From the NCBI RefSeq assembly GCF_000729995.1, contig NZ_JNFG01000017.1, positions 62,001-126,000 on the forward strand: 64,000 nt of DNA, read 5' to 3'. Shown in pieces: positions 54,120 through 63,745 of the stretch (its first letter is position 1; each line of letters opens with the position of its first letter). The stretch comes from Caballeronia sordidicola (GTDB taxonomy: Bacteria > Pseudomonadota > Gammaproteobacteria > Burkholderiales > Burkholderiaceae). The translations under genes and the position numbers were made by a program. Under the pieces are notes generated by a model that saw nothing but the letters and a program-made list of their open reading frames with translations, was not told where the DNA came from and made no database searches.

Positions 54120-55307
54120 ATGAACGCACAAACTCAACCCAGTTCTCCCATCCAGCCGGGCGCATGGCTCGGCATGGTCGGCGGCGGCCAGCTCGGCCGC
54201 ATGTTTTGTTTCGCCGCGCAGTCCATGGGCTATCGCGTGGCGGTCCTCGATCCGGATGAGACGAGTCCGGCCGGTACCGTCGCGGATAAACACATCCGCG
54301 CCGCCTACGATGACCCATCCGCGCTGACCGAGCTCGCGCGCTTGTGCGCGGCGGTATCGACGGAATTCGAGAACGTGCCGGCCGCCAGCCTCGATTTCCT
54401 CGCGAAAACCACCTTCGTCAGCCCCGCTGGCCGATGCGTCGCGATCGCGCAGGATCGCGTGGCCGAGAAACGGTTTATCGCGAGCACAGGCGTGCCGGTG
54501 GCGCCGCATGTGGTGATCGAGTCGCCCGAGGCGCTGGCCGCTTTGAGTGATGAACAAATCGCTGCCGTGTTGCCGGGCATTCTGAAGACGGCGCGTCTCG
54601 GCTATGACGGTAAAGGCCAGACAAGCGTGCGCAACGTCGATGAAGTGCGCACCGCTTACGGCTCGCTCGCGGGCGTGCCTTGCGTGCTCGAAAAGCGCAT
54701 GCCGCTCAAGTTCGAGGTGTCCGTGCTGATCGCGCGGGCGGGCGACGGAAAGTCGGCAGTTTTTCCGCTCGCGCAGAACCAGCACGTCAACGGCATTCTG
54801 GCAAAAACCGTGGTGCCGGCGCCGGACGCGTCACCTGCGCTCGTCGCCCAGGCACAGGACGCCGCGCTCACGATCGCCGCGAAACTGGATTACGTCGGCG
54901 TGCTGTGCGTGGAGTTTTTCATCCTCGAAGACGGCACGCTGATCGCCAACGAAATGGCGCCGCGTCCGCACAATTCCGGTCATTACACCGTCGATGCCTG
55001 CGCCACCAGCCAGTTCGAGCAGCAAGTCCGCGCGATGACCGGCATGCCGCTGGGCGACACACGCCAGCATTCGCCGGCCGCGATGCTGAATATTCTCGGC
55101 GATGTCTGGTTCGAAGGCACGAAAGCGCGCACGCCGCCGTGGCATGACGTTGTCGCGTTGCCGACTGCGCGGCTGCATCTGTACGGCAAGGAAGAGGCAC
55201 GGCCCGGCCGCAAGATGGGCCATGTGAATTTCACCGGGGCCACGCTGGAAGAAGTGCGCACGGCGGCGCGCGATTGCGCCCGCATGCTGCACATTGCGCT
55301 GGATTGA
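54120..55307 (+). CDS. purK: N5-CAIR synthetase
   Basis: PurK makes N5-CAIR from AIR, bicarbonate and ATP. The 395-residue ATP-grasp enzyme starts with [20 protein letters not shown] near 17-36 and has [12 protein letters not shown] near 154-165, [16 protein letters not shown] near 190-205 and [14 protein letters not shown] near 275-288. The ATG at 54120 comes after purE by 73 bp. Five bases separate its stop from the next gene. Confidence 0.96.
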   Translation: MNAQTQPSSPIQPGAWLGMVGGGQLGRMFCFAAQSMGYRVAVLDPDETSPAGTVADKHIRAAYDDPSALTELARLCAAVSTEFENVPAASLDFLAKTTFVSPAGRCVAIAQDRVAEKRFIASTGVPVAPHVVIESPEALAALSDEQIAAVLPGILKTARLGYDGKGQTSVRNVDEVRTAYGSLAGVPCVLEKRMPLKFEVSVLIARAGDGKSAVFPLAQNQHVNGILAKTVVPAPDASPALVAQAQDAALTIAAKLDYVGVLCVEFFILEDGTLIANEMAPRPHNSGHYTVDACATSQFEQQVRAMTGMPLGDTRQHSPAAMLNILGDVWFEGTKARTPPWHDVVALPTARLHLYGKEEARPGRKMGHVNFTGATLEEVRTAARDCARMLHIALD

Positions 55308-55312
55308 CCTTG

Positions 55313-56335
55313 ATGACTTTCGAAGCTCCCACCGTCGCGCAGATCCAGGAGGCGGCCGCATTGCTCGACGCCGGGCAACTCGTCGCGTTTCCGACTGAAA
55401 CCGTCTACGGACTGGGCGGCGATGCCGAGAATCCCGAGGCTATCGCGCGGATCTATGCGGCGAAAGGGCGGCCGTCGAATCATCCGGTGATCGTGCATCT
55501 CGCGCCCGGCGGCGACCCGGCGTACTGGGTCGAAGCGCTTTCCGACGATGCGCAGAAACTGATCGATGCCTTCTGGCCCGGCCCGCTCACGCTGATCCTG
55601 AAGCGCGCAGCGCACGTGCCGGCGGCGGTCAGCGGCGGGCAGGATTCCGTTGCTATCCGTTGCCCGTCGCATCCGGTCGCGCAGGCGCTGCTCACTGCCT
55701 TCAGCACGTTGCGCGATGGTCATGGCGGTGTGGCGGGGCCATCGGCGAACCGGTTCGGACATGTCAGCCCGACCACGGCGCAACATGTCCGCGATGAATT
55801 CGGCGCAAGCGTGCACGTGCTGGATGGCGGGGCGGCGAAGGTGGGCATCGAATCGACGATTCTGGATTTATCGCGGGGCTTTCCTGCATTGCTCCGGCCT
55901 GGGCATGTGAGTCCGCTGGAGATCGCAGACGTGCTTGGCGTGATGCCGCGTCTGCCCGATGGCACCGATGCCAGCGCGCCTCGCGCCTCCGGCACGCTGA
56001 AGGCGCATTACGCGCCGCGCACGCCGCTTAGTTTGTTGCCGTTCGCAGCGCTGGAACCGTTGCTCGCGGCCCATCCGCTGGATGCCGGCAAGAAGCTGGC
56101 GCTGGTTGCGCGAGCCTCGAGCGCCGGTCGATGGGCGGTCGCGCCGAACGTGCATTTCATCGCCGCACCCGATGATCCGCAGAGCTACGCACGCGAGCTG
56201 TACGGACTGCTGCGTGCGCTCGATTGCGCCGATGTCGAGCGAATTTTGATCGAGACGCTGCCGGTATCGGCGGAATGGAGCGCGGTGAATGACAGGTTAG
56301 GGCGTGCGGCGGCGGCGTTTGAAGAGCAGGAGTAG
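55313..56335 (+). CDS. tsaC: L-threonylcarbamoyladenylate synthase
   Basis: This Sua5/TsaC protein makes threonylcarbamoyl-AMP for the t6A modification of ANN-reading tRNAs. The 340 residues have the YrdC domain (about 5-200) with LVAFPTETVYGLGGDAEN near 23-40, KGRPSNHPVIVHL near 51-63 and GPSANRFGHVSPTTAQHV near 142-159, plus the C-terminal Sua5 domain (about 215-340) with the linker ASGTLKAHYAPRTPL. The domain fusion makes it the long Sua5 form. It follows purK closely and is probably co-transcribed. Confidence 0.95.
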   Translation: MTFEAPTVAQIQEAAALLDAGQLVAFPTETVYGLGGDAENPEAIARIYAAKGRPSNHPVIVHLAPGGDPAYWVEALSDDAQKLIDAFWPGPLTLILKRAAHVPAAVSGGQDSVAIRCPSHPVAQALLTAFSTLRDGHGGVAGPSANRFGHVSPTTAQHVRDEFGASVHVLDGGAAKVGIESTILDLSRGFPALLRPGHVSPLEIADVLGVMPRLPDGTDASAPRASGTLKAHYAPRTPLSLLPFAALEPLLAAHPLDAGKKLALVARASSAGRWAVAPNVHFIAAPDDPQSYARELYGLLRALDCADVERILIETLPVSAEWSAVNDRLGRAAAAFEEQE

Positions 56336-56434
56336 GGGCATGGCTGGCTCAACCTCCGTTGACCGATCCCTCATAGCGTTCTTAAGTTAGCCAAAAATTA
56401 TGATAAAAATCATGCGCTTAGAGTGGCAAAAAAG

Positions 56435-56458
56435 TTAAGATACAAAAAAGTATCTTAA
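56435..56458. promoter_or_regulatory. perfect inverted repeat at the ATPase start
   Basis: The arms TTAAGATAC and GTATCTTAA are perfect 9-bp inverted copies around a 6-base A spacer. The right arm ends 10 bp before the ATG at 56469 and precedes AAAGG. It may be an operator or an RNA hairpin that masks the ribosome binding site. The flanking 100 bp are unusually AT-rich. Confidence 0.8.
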
Positions 56459-56468
56459 AGGTATCGGG

Positions 56469-57965
56469 ATGGCGCAATGGTCGTTTTACGGTCGCACGGG
56501 CACGCTGGAAACGCTCGACAAACTGGTTCACGGACCAGCTTGGTTCTTTTGCCGCATTCAAGGTCGTCGGCGTATAGGCAAGACAACGCTGCTGCGCGAG
56601 CTTTCCAAATCCGACGGAACATTGCTGGCCCGCATGGTTTACATGCAAATTCCCGACTCGGATGAGCGCGATGTCGCCGCGAGTTTTCGCCGTACCCTCA
56701 GCGATTGCGAGTCCCCTTTTGCGAACTCCCTGGCCGATTCGGTAGTGGATTTCAGTTCCATGGCTTTGGCTATTGGCGATTTGTGCCGGGACGGGCTTGT
56801 CGTCGTGCTCGATGAATTTCAGTACTTCACGGCGCCAAAGCTTCGGCCTTTCAATTCGTTTTTGCAGGAGCAAGTGGATCGGCTTCGCGAGACGCATAAA
56901 GGCGGCTTGTTTGTACTCGGCTCGCTTCAATCGGAAATGAGCGCGCTACTCGACGACAAAGGCGCACCGCTCTTTGGCCGGCTGACCGCGACCATCGAAT
57001 TGCAGCATTGGGATTTTGAAGATTTGACCTCCGTGTATCGCGCGCATGAGATCGAGGATCCTTATCAGTGGCTCACGCTATGGAGCTTTTTCGAGGGCGT
57101 GCCGAAGTTTTATCGAGATGCTTTCGATCAGGGATTGTTTTCCGTACCTCGGGACAATTTTCCCCAAGCGCTGCTGGAACGGATGTTCCTCAAGGAGGGA
57201 AGTCCGTTGGCGGAGGAAGCGGACACATCATTTCTGCGAGAGGTGAAGGGGAAGATGCTGTCCATCCTGAACTACCTTGCGGAGAACCCCGGATGCAGCA
57301 ACGGTGACGTCGTCGCTGCCGTCAACCGGGAAGACGACATGACGCCTCTGGGCGCGCATATCAGGCGTCTCGTCGAAAACTACCAGATGATCGACAGGCG
57401 GCAACCCGTATTCTCCGACAGCAACAGCCGCAATGCCCGGTACTACGTTACCGATAATTTTCTGCAGGCGTGGTTGGCGGTGGTCAAGCCGGCGCGGGAC
57501 ACCTCACGCATGCGCCCGCTCGCCAAGGCAATCGAACGCGCGATGCCACGTTGTTTTGTGCACGAAGGTTTTGCGTTCGAAAAACTGATCCGGCATTTGC
57601 ATATTGAATGCTCACGTAAGGGCTTGGGCGACTTCTCCCTGAGCTCCATCGAACTCGGCTATTGGAACCGGGCGCGCAATGTGGATAACGATATTGAGAT
57701 CGATATCGTGGCGTTGGATGCCGACGATCAACGCGTGCGATTCGGTTCATGCAAGCGCAATGCGACCGCGCACGATGGAGCGTCTCTCGCGAAGTTCGAG
57801 ACGCATGTCCAGAGATTCCTCTCGACAAAAGAAGGCAGAAAAGTTGCCGGATGGACGGTTGAGAAAGCGCTGTTTTCGCCCGTATTCACCGGGGCCGAAA
57901 AGGATGCCTTTGCAGCCAGGGGTTACGAGTGCCGAGACCTGCAATGGTATGCGGCGCTTTTTTAA
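56469..57965 (+). CDS. P-loop ATPase with C-terminal DUF234/nuclease-like domain
   Basis: This 498-residue protein of the archaeal-type ATPase family has Walker A GRRRIGKT at 32-39, Walker B VVVLDEFQ at 111-118, a probable winged helix (about 265-335), and a C-terminal DUF234-like domain with EIDIVAL at 410-416 and FGSCKRN at 425-431. The latter resembles the PD-(D/E)xK nuclease fold, in which the last motif is normally ECK; here Ser427 stands in the acidic position. The function is unknown. It sits alone between core genes, behind AT-rich DNA and a perfect inverted repeat, which suggests horizontal gain. Confidence 0.85.
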   Translation: MAQWSFYGRTGTLETLDKLVHGPAWFFCRIQGRRRIGKTTLLRELSKSDGTLLARMVYMQIPDSDERDVAASFRRTLSDCESPFANSLADSVVDFSSMALAIGDLCRDGLVVVLDEFQYFTAPKLRPFNSFLQEQVDRLRETHKGGLFVLGSLQSEMSALLDDKGAPLFGRLTATIELQHWDFEDLTSVYRAHEIEDPYQWLTLWSFFEGVPKFYRDAFDQGLFSVPRDNFPQALLERMFLKEGSPLAEEADTSFLREVKGKMLSILNYLAENPGCSNGDVVAAVNREDDMTPLGAHIRRLVENYQMIDRRQPVFSDSNSRNARYYVTDNFLQAWLAVVKPARDTSRMRPLAKAIERAMPRCFVHEGFAFEKLIRHLHIECSRKGLGDFSLSSIELGYWNRARNVDNDIEIDIVALDADDQRVRFGSCKRNATAHDGASLAKFETHVQRFLSTKEGRKVAGWTVEKALFSPVFTGAEKDAFAARGYECRDLQWYAALF

Positions 57966-58059
57966 CGTGCACCACCTGTGTCTTCGGGAGACCTCGTACC
58001 GAAATTATCCGGCGGGTCTGGGGGCGCCTGGATTCCTCAGCGTACACCTGTCCACCAAC

Positions 58060-58097
58060 CCCAAAAAGCAAAACGCCCGGTCTTCCGACCGGGCGTT
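58060..58097 (-). terminator. intrinsic terminator of the SGNH esterase gene
   Basis: The stem AACGCCCGGTC / GACCGGGCGTT with a TTCC loop (58072-58097) is followed on the minus strand by TTGCTTTTTGGGG. It may also stop the ATPase transcript from the other side. Confidence 0.88.
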
Positions 58098-58128
58098 CTC
58101 ACTTCATCGCTTCATCATCCAGCCGACC

Positions 58129-59319
58129 CTATTTCCCCAGCCCGCTCGCAGCAATCTGCTGCTCCACGAACGTGGAGAACAATGCGTGCAGGTGCGTCGT
58201 CGGGTGGACAGTATCCGCGTACATATACGACTGGTCCGCGCCGGCCACCGTGTAGGTTTGCGGTGAGCAGAACAGCGACGTGCCGAATGCGCTCGGGTCA
58301 GGCTCGCCCAGCTTGGTTGCGGCGGCGATCATAGCGGCGAGATTACAGGCCGTGCCCGTATTCGATACCGTGAACCCGTTCGCCTGGAAGTTTGCCTGGA
58401 TGCCGTCGACCCAGGTGTAGGCATCGACGTAAATCACCTTCGACAACAAGCCGGACTGTTGCAGCGCGCCCTTCAGCGTGCCGTTGAACAGCTGCGTCAC
58501 TTGCGAGAAGGTCACGCCTTTATCGGCGCTGCCCAAGCCCTCAGGCGATCCGCCGATGTCAGGAACCGCCGATACCACCACGTGCGTCGCACCCGCTTGC
58601 ACCACCCGGCCAATCAACGTCGCCAGGTCGATTGCCGCCTGACTGATGGCCGTCGTCGCAGCGGTCGTCGCGGCGGTGCCGGCTGCCTGCGCCTGCGCCG
58701 GCGTGATGGCGCCCGCGGCGAGCTCGGCCTGAATGCCGGCGGCAGTCGCTTGCGCCACGGCCAGGTTATAGAAGATGTCGTTGGCGCCGCCATTCACCAG
58801 CACGAGCTGGTTGGCGTTGAACGAGCCATTCGACCCTAGGAACTGGGTCACCTGGTCGTTGATCGGGATCGTCGTGGCCTGCGAGAAGTCGGCGTTTGCC
58901 GTGCCCGGCGTGGCGTGGCCAATCCCCGGCTGCAGCGTCACGCGTGAGCCGCCTTGTGCATAGCCCAAACCGCCGGCCGCCGAAAGCGGGATCCCGAAGC
59001 CGCCAGTGTTCGCCGCCGTCAGCGTGCCGCCGTAATACTGCGCCACGTTCTGGGTCCAGATCTGGCCGGGATTCGTCGTGAAGCGGCCGCCTCCGAAGTC
59101 CGCCGTTGCGACCGGCGCATACGTGCCGACGTCCGAGAGACTGTCGCCAAACGACACCACTTGCAGTTTTACGCCGCCCGCGGGCGTGTTGTTATTGTTG
59201 TTATCGCTGCCGCCGCCGCACGCGGCCAGCATCGCAATCGCGGCGCACGCAGTGGCCGTCTGCACGGCGAGCAGCCAGCGTTTTTGACGCGCGGCGGGTT
59301 TCGTCAGGGCGGGTTTCAT
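58129..59319 (-). CDS. SGNH/GDSL esterase, exported lipoprotein-like
   Basis: This 396-residue esterase has a signal with lipobox-like AACGGG near residues 31-36 followed by a poly-Asn linker. SGNH blocks are present: FGDSLSDVGTY near 57-67 (catalytic Ser), a Gly in GGFGIPLS, VNGGANDIFYN near 156-166, and ADTVHPTTHLH near 368-378 (catalytic Asp/His). An internal Ala/Thr/Gln-rich helix lies near 170-200. I chose the ATG at 59319: GAGGAG is nine bases before it and abuts the earlier ATG at 59328. It is likely an outer-membrane or secreted lipase/esterase. Confidence 0.88.
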   Translation of the reverse strand: MKPALTKPAARQKRWLLAVQTATACAAIAMLAACGGGSDNNNNNTPAGGVKLQVVSFGDSLSDVGTYAPVATADFGGGRFTTNPGQIWTQNVAQYYGGTLTAANTGGFGIPLSAAGGLGYAQGGSRVTLQPGIGHATPGTANADFSQATTIPINDQVTQFLGSNGSFNANQLVLVNGGANDIFYNLAVAQATAAGIQAELAAGAITPAQAQAAGTAATTAATTAISQAAIDLATLIGRVVQAGATHVVVSAVPDIGGSPEGLGSADKGVTFSQVTQLFNGTLKGALQQSGLLSKVIYVDAYTWVDGIQANFQANGFTVSNTGTACNLAAMIAAATKLGEPDPSAFGTSLFCSPQTYTVAGADQSYMYADTVHPTTHLHALFSTFVEQQIAASGLGK

Positions 59320-59566
59320 CGACTTCATCTCCTCGTTCCTCGTTTATCTGGTCATGTGGTCTGCACGCCGCTTCGAGGTTGCTGTCGGCTGGCTTTCCGC
59401 TTGGGCGTTGGCTTCGAACGACACGCACTGTGGACAATGCGTGTCGTCGGCCAAGCGTGGCGATAGCTTACCGAATCTTTAAGAGGATTTGAGATTGTTT
59501 CCTACGAGGGTTTGCCTGTGCTTGCAGACTGCGCGTCCTCGGGTTCCAAGTCGGTCCAGAATCGCT

Positions 59567-61165
59567 TCACTCCGCAGACCCTGTGCGGCGCGCGCCTTCA
59601 TACACCCACTCGAGCAGCGCGTCATGCGCCGCCCGCGCCGCTTCGGCATGCGGATCGTTGATGAAACTCACCACCACGTAGCTCTCGCCGTTCTCCGCGC
59701 CCACGTAGCCGGCGATGGCCCGAACGTCGCGCAGCGTGCCCGTCTTGATGTGGGCGTTGCCGCCCGCGCCCGCGTTGGTGAGCCGGTTGCGCATGGTGCC
59801 GTCCACGCCCGCAATGGGCAGCGACTCCACGAAGACCTGCGCCACCGGGCTTGAATTCGCTGCCACCAGCAGATCGGCGAGCGATTGCGCCGTGATGTGT
59901 TCTTCGCGCGACAACCCAGAGCCGTTATCGAGGTAAAGGTTGGTCATGGGCAGCGCGCTGCGATGCAGGAACGCCTCGATCGCCGCCGCTGATTTCTGGG
60001 TGGTCGCCGGCGGTTTGCCCATCGCGGCGCCGATGGTCAGGAACAGGTTGCGCGCCATCACGTTGTTGCTGAACTTGTTGATGTCGCGAACGATGTCGGA
60101 CAGAACCGGGCTGCGGTGCGTGCCGACCAGCCGCGCGCTGACCGGCGTCGGGCCTTCGCGGGTGGTGCCGTTGAACGTGCCGCCCGCCTGTTTCCACAGC
60201 GCGAGGAAGCCGCCGGCAAAGAAAGTGGAGTGATCGAGCGCGGCGACATTGATGGTGCGCGGGCCGCAGCGCAGCGGATAGTCGCCAATAAACGACGCCT
60301 GCACAAAACCGCCCGTGGTTTGCGCCACGCTCGGCGACGCTGCCGGCAGCGAGCCCGCGCAAGCGCCGCGCGTGACCTTGAGTTCGTTGTCGATTTGCAA
60401 CTGCGCGAGTTGCGGCAGCACGTCAATCGAAACTTGGCCGTCCGGGCTGGGTGTCAGCGTGAAGGACAGCGATTTGAACGCATACAGCAGCGGGTCCGGC
60501 CCGACGTTGTAGGGGGCGTTTTCGTCGGCGTCGAAGGCGGGGAGATCGCGGGTGGAGGTATCGAAGTAGCGTTTGTCCAGCACCAGCGCGCCGTCGATGC
60601 CCGTGATGCCGTTGCGGCGGATCTGGTCCACCAAATCGATGAGTTCTTCCGGCACGAGTTTCGGATCGCCCGTGCCCTGGATATACAGGTTGCCGTGGAG
60701 GATGCCATTCGTATCGACTTCACCGTCGGCGTAGGCCGTGGTTTTCCAGCGGTAATCCGGACCCAATAACGACAAGCCCGAGTACGTGGTGACCAGCTTC
60801 ATGGTGGAGGCGGGCATCATCGGCTCGTTGGCGTTGATCGCAACCAGCGGCACGCCGCCGCCGCCAATCCGCTCGACCACGACGCTCATCGATGAAATCG
60901 GCACGTGGGCACGTGCCAGCGCGGCCATGACGGTCGCCGGAAGGGGACCGGCCGGAACAACGACGCGCTGGAACTTCGACTTGTTCGCCGCTGCGCGTTT
61001 CGGGGTCGGTTTCTGCGTTTCCGACTTCGGGCCGCCACCGCCGCGGGCCTCGACAGGCGTGTTCATCGCGAAGGTGAAAGTGGCTGCGGCTATAACCAGG
61101 GTCGCGGCTGCGCGCCAACGTTTGGCAAGTCGATTTTTCCTGTGCAAAAAGGGTGTTCTATACAT
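59567..61165 (-). CDS. dacB: D-alanyl-D-alanine carboxypeptidase/endopeptidase (PBP4)
   Basis: DacB trims peptidoglycan cross-links in the periplasm. The 532-residue S13-family protein has an N-terminal signal anchor (ATLVIAAATFTFAMN near 22-36), a basic Gly/Lys linker, then the SxxK motif PASTMKLVT near 122-130 (catalytic Ser), SNN in KFSNNVMARN near 359-368, and KTG in HIKTGTL near 473-479. The length is slightly above average because of the linker. The ATG at 61165 has no strong ribosome binding site. Confidence 0.93.
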   Translation of the reverse strand: MYRTPFLHRKNRLAKRWRAAATLVIAAATFTFAMNTPVEARGGGGPKSETQKPTPKRAAANKSKFQRVVVPAGPLPATVMAALARAHVPISSMSVVVERIGGGGVPLVAINANEPMMPASTMKLVTTYSGLSLLGPDYRWKTTAYADGEVDTNGILHGNLYIQGTGDPKLVPEELIDLVDQIRRNGITGIDGALVLDKRYFDTSTRDLPAFDADENAPYNVGPDPLLYAFKSLSFTLTPSPDGQVSIDVLPQLAQLQIDNELKVTRGACAGSLPAASPSVAQTTGGFVQASFIGDYPLRCGPRTINVAALDHSTFFAGGFLALWKQAGGTFNGTTREGPTPVSARLVGTHRSPVLSDIVRDINKFSNNVMARNLFLTIGAAMGKPPATTQKSAAAIEAFLHRSALPMTNLYLDNGSGLSREEHITAQSLADLLVAANSSPVAQVFVESLPIAGVDGTMRNRLTNAGAGGNAHIKTGTLRDVRAIAGYVGAENGESYVVVSFINDPHAEAARAAHDALLEWVYEGARRTGSAE

Positions 61166-61320
61166 GTGATCGGATGGTGATGTCGAGGTGTGATGCGGAT
61201 TTGCGGATTGCCGGGCGACGCTGCCCCAAGCGGTGCGGCTATTGTATGGGGGTTCTGCTTACGGTTTAAGGTTTGCGGGCTTTCAACGGGCCGTAAATTC
61301 GCAGACTTGGCACGACGGGC

Positions 61321-62289
61321 TCAGCGCGGCGCCAGCCGTTCGGGCAGTGAATAACGCTGCATCGTGCGCTCCATGCCATCGAGGAAAGCCTGTTCCGCCG
61401 CGTTCATCTTGCGTCCGCGATGCCACAGCAGGTCGACGTCGACATCGACCAGACCCTCTTCCGGCGGCAATCGCCAGAGGCGCTGTTGCGTGAGGTCGTC
61501 GCGGACTATGTGCTCGGGCAGGCAGCCGATGCCATACCCCGCGAAGATCAGCCGCCGCACTTCGTCCAGACTGGGCGATGCCGCCACGATCCGTCCCGTG
61601 AAGCCGCGCTGATCCCGAAACACGGTCAGCGGCGACAAACTGTCGCCAATTTGATCACTCGTGAATGACACGAAGTTTTCCGCGAGCAAATCTTCCATGG
61701 TCAGCCCGTGCCGTCCAAACAAGCGATGGTATCGGCCGCAAAAAATGGCGTATCTCTGGCGCAGGAAACAGCGCTGCTCGAGTTTATCGATGGGCGTGCG
61801 GCACAAACTCAGCCCCGCCGTCGCGGTCTTTTGCAGCAGCGACGAAATGATGTCCGACGAACGCATGACCTCGATATGCAGGTCGATACGCGGATAGGTC
61901 CGGTGGAATTCGCCGAGAAACTCGTCGTACACGCCTGAATCGATGCGGCTCACCGTGAGCAGCCGGATCGAACCGGTGATGTCTTCGCTGCGGTCATCGA
62001 GTTCGGTTTCGAGTCGCGACATGTGGCCGTAGATATCGCTGGCGATCCGGTACACCTCTTCGCCCGCGTGCGTGGGCTCGAAGTGCGGGCCGCGACGCTG
62101 GATCAGGTTGCGCCCGAGCGTGTCTTCCAGGCGCTTGAGCGCCTGGCTCACCGCCGGTTGCGTGAGATGCAGGCGCGCCGCGGCGCGGCTCACGCTGCGC
62201 TCCTGCATGATGACCAGGAAGGTCCGCAGCAGATTCCAGTCGAGCCGGTCGTTCAGGAACCGCGCTATGTCCACACGCCGTTGAGCCAT
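61321..62289 (-). CDS. LysR-family transcriptional regulator
   Basis: This 322-residue regulator has an N-terminal helix-turn-helix at about 16-75 (RTFLVIMQERSVSRAAARLH, LTQPAVSQALKRLEDTLG) and a C-terminal substrate-binding fold. It is divergent from the MFS transporter gene, the classical layout for LysR control of that gene, and a perfect inverted repeat lies between them. It probably activates the transporter and amidase in response to their substrate. Confidence 0.92.
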   Translation of the reverse strand: MAQRRVDIARFLNDRLDWNLLRTFLVIMQERSVSRAAARLHLTQPAVSQALKRLEDTLGRNLIQRRGPHFEPTHAGEEVYRIASDIYGHMSRLETELDDRSEDITGSIRLLTVSRIDSGVYDEFLGEFHRTYPRIDLHIEVMRSSDIISSLLQKTATAGLSLCRTPIDKLEQRCFLRQRYAIFCGRYHRLFGRHGLTMEDLLAENFVSFTSDQIGDSLSPLTVFRDQRGFTGRIVAASPSLDEVRRLIFAGYGIGCLPEHIVRDDLTQQRLWRLPPEEGLVDVDVDLLWHRGRKMNAAEQAFLDGMERTMQRYSLPERLAPR

Positions 62290-62350
62290 AGGGAAATATC
62301 CAAGGTATTAGCAAAACTTATACAGCGAATAATAAATCGAAATTGGACTA

Positions 62351-62376
62351 ATGTTTTATGGCTGGCGATAAAACAT
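62351..62376. promoter_or_regulatory. inverted repeat, probable LysR operator
   Basis: ATGTTTTAT and ATAAAACAT are perfect 9-bp inverted arms separated by 8 bp (GGCTGGCG). The site lies 62 bp upstream of lysR and 40 bp upstream of the MFS start, where a LysR regulatory site is expected. Confidence 0.7.
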
Positions 62377-62415
62377 TCTGACCACCTGCAAAAACCAAGC
62401 GAATCAGGAGACACC

Positions 62416-63726
62416 GTGATCCCAACACCCAGTCCGACTCGCCAGCCCGTACGCGCGGCGACCGCTGCTTTCATCGGCACGATGATCGAGTGGTACGACT
62501 TTTACATCTACGCTACCGCCGCCGCGCTGGTGTTCGGCGAGCTGTATTTTCCGTCGCATGATCCGTTCATCAGCACGATGGCGTCATTCGCGACGTTCGC
62601 CGTCGGGTTCTTCGCCCGGCCGCTGGGCGGGGTGATTTTTGGTCATCTCGGCGATAAGATCGGCCGCAAGAAAGCGCTGATGACCACGCTGATGATGATG
62701 GGCGTCGCGACCGTCTGCGTCGGCTTGCTGCCGGCTTATTCGAAGGTGGGCCTGCTCGCGCCGGTGCTGCTGGTGTTACTGCGCGTGGTGCAGGGCATCG
62801 CGGTTGGGGGTGAATGGGGCGGAGCGGTGTTGATGGCTGCCGAACATGCACCGAAGGGACGGCGGACGTTCTTTGCATCGTTCGCGCAACTCGGCAGTCC
62901 CGCCGGGCTGATCCTGTCGCTGATCGCGTTTCGCGCGGTGACATCGATGCCGCATGAGGAGTTCATCGCGTGGGGCTGGCGCCTGCCGTTCCTGGTGAGC
63001 GCGGTGTTGCTCGTGGTTGGTCTCCTGATCCGCATGGGCGTGAACGAGTCGCCGGAATTCGAGCGGGAGAAGTTGTCCAAGCGCACGGTTGAATTGCCGA
63101 TTGCCGAAGTATTTCGCTCGTCGGGCGCGCTGGTCGCGTTTTGCATCGGCGCGAATACGATTGGGATTGCCGGCGTGTATTTCACCAATACCTTCATGAT
63201 TTCGTACACGACGCAGTATGTGGGCGTGACGAAATCGCTGATCCTCGATTGCCTGTTTGCGGTTGCGATCATCCAGTTCCTCACGCAGCCGCTGGCCGCG
63301 TTGCTCGCCGAAAAAATCGGCGGTGCGCGCTTCCTGAAGCTCACGGCCTTGTGCGCGATGATCTCGCCCTATCCCATGTTCATCCTCGTGCAAAGCGGCA
63401 ACATGGTGTCGATGATTATCGGCATCGCGATTGCCGTGGTCTGCATGGCGAGCTTTTATTCGGTGATCGCAGGGTTTGTCAGCGGGGTGTTTCCGGTGCG
63501 TGTGCGCTACTCGGCGATCTCGATTTCGTATCAGGTCTGCGGCGCGATTGCGGGCGGTTTGACGCCGCTAGTGGGCACCTGGCTTGCGCATAAATTTACT
63601 GGGCAATGGTGGCCGCTGGCGGTGTTTTATACATGTCTCGCCGGGATTTCGCTGCTGTCGATTGTCGCGCTTGATGCGCTGAAACATCGTCGTGCCGATG
63701 CCCCGGAAGCGCTGGCTGCTCGCTGA
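62416..63726 (+). CDS. MFS transporter, metabolite:H+ symporter family
   Basis: This 436-residue, 12-segment inner-membrane transporter of the MHS group shows FIGTMIEWYDFYIYATAAAL near residues 19-38, GHLGDKIGRKKAL, LRVVQGIAVGGEWGGAVL and PVRVRYSAISISYQV. I chose the GTG at 62416 because AGGAG ends five bases before it; the upstream open frame overlaps lysR. The substrate is probably that of the amidase gene, which starts 20 bp downstream. Confidence 0.93.
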   Translation: MIPTPSPTRQPVRAATAAFIGTMIEWYDFYIYATAAALVFGELYFPSHDPFISTMASFATFAVGFFARPLGGVIFGHLGDKIGRKKALMTTLMMMGVATVCVGLLPAYSKVGLLAPVLLVLLRVVQGIAVGGEWGGAVLMAAEHAPKGRRTFFASFAQLGSPAGLILSLIAFRAVTSMPHEEFIAWGWRLPFLVSAVLLVVGLLIRMGVNESPEFEREKLSKRTVELPIAEVFRSSGALVAFCIGANTIGIAGVYFTNTFMISYTTQYVGVTKSLILDCLFAVAIIQFLTQPLAALLAEKIGGARFLKLTALCAMISPYPMFILVQSGNMVSMIIGIAIAVVCMASFYSVIAGFVSGVFPVRVRYSAISISYQVCGAIAGGLTPLVGTWLAHKFTGQWWPLAVFYTCLAGISLLSIVALDALKHRRADAPEALAAR

Positions 63727-63745
63727 CTCTAGAGGATACCGAAGC

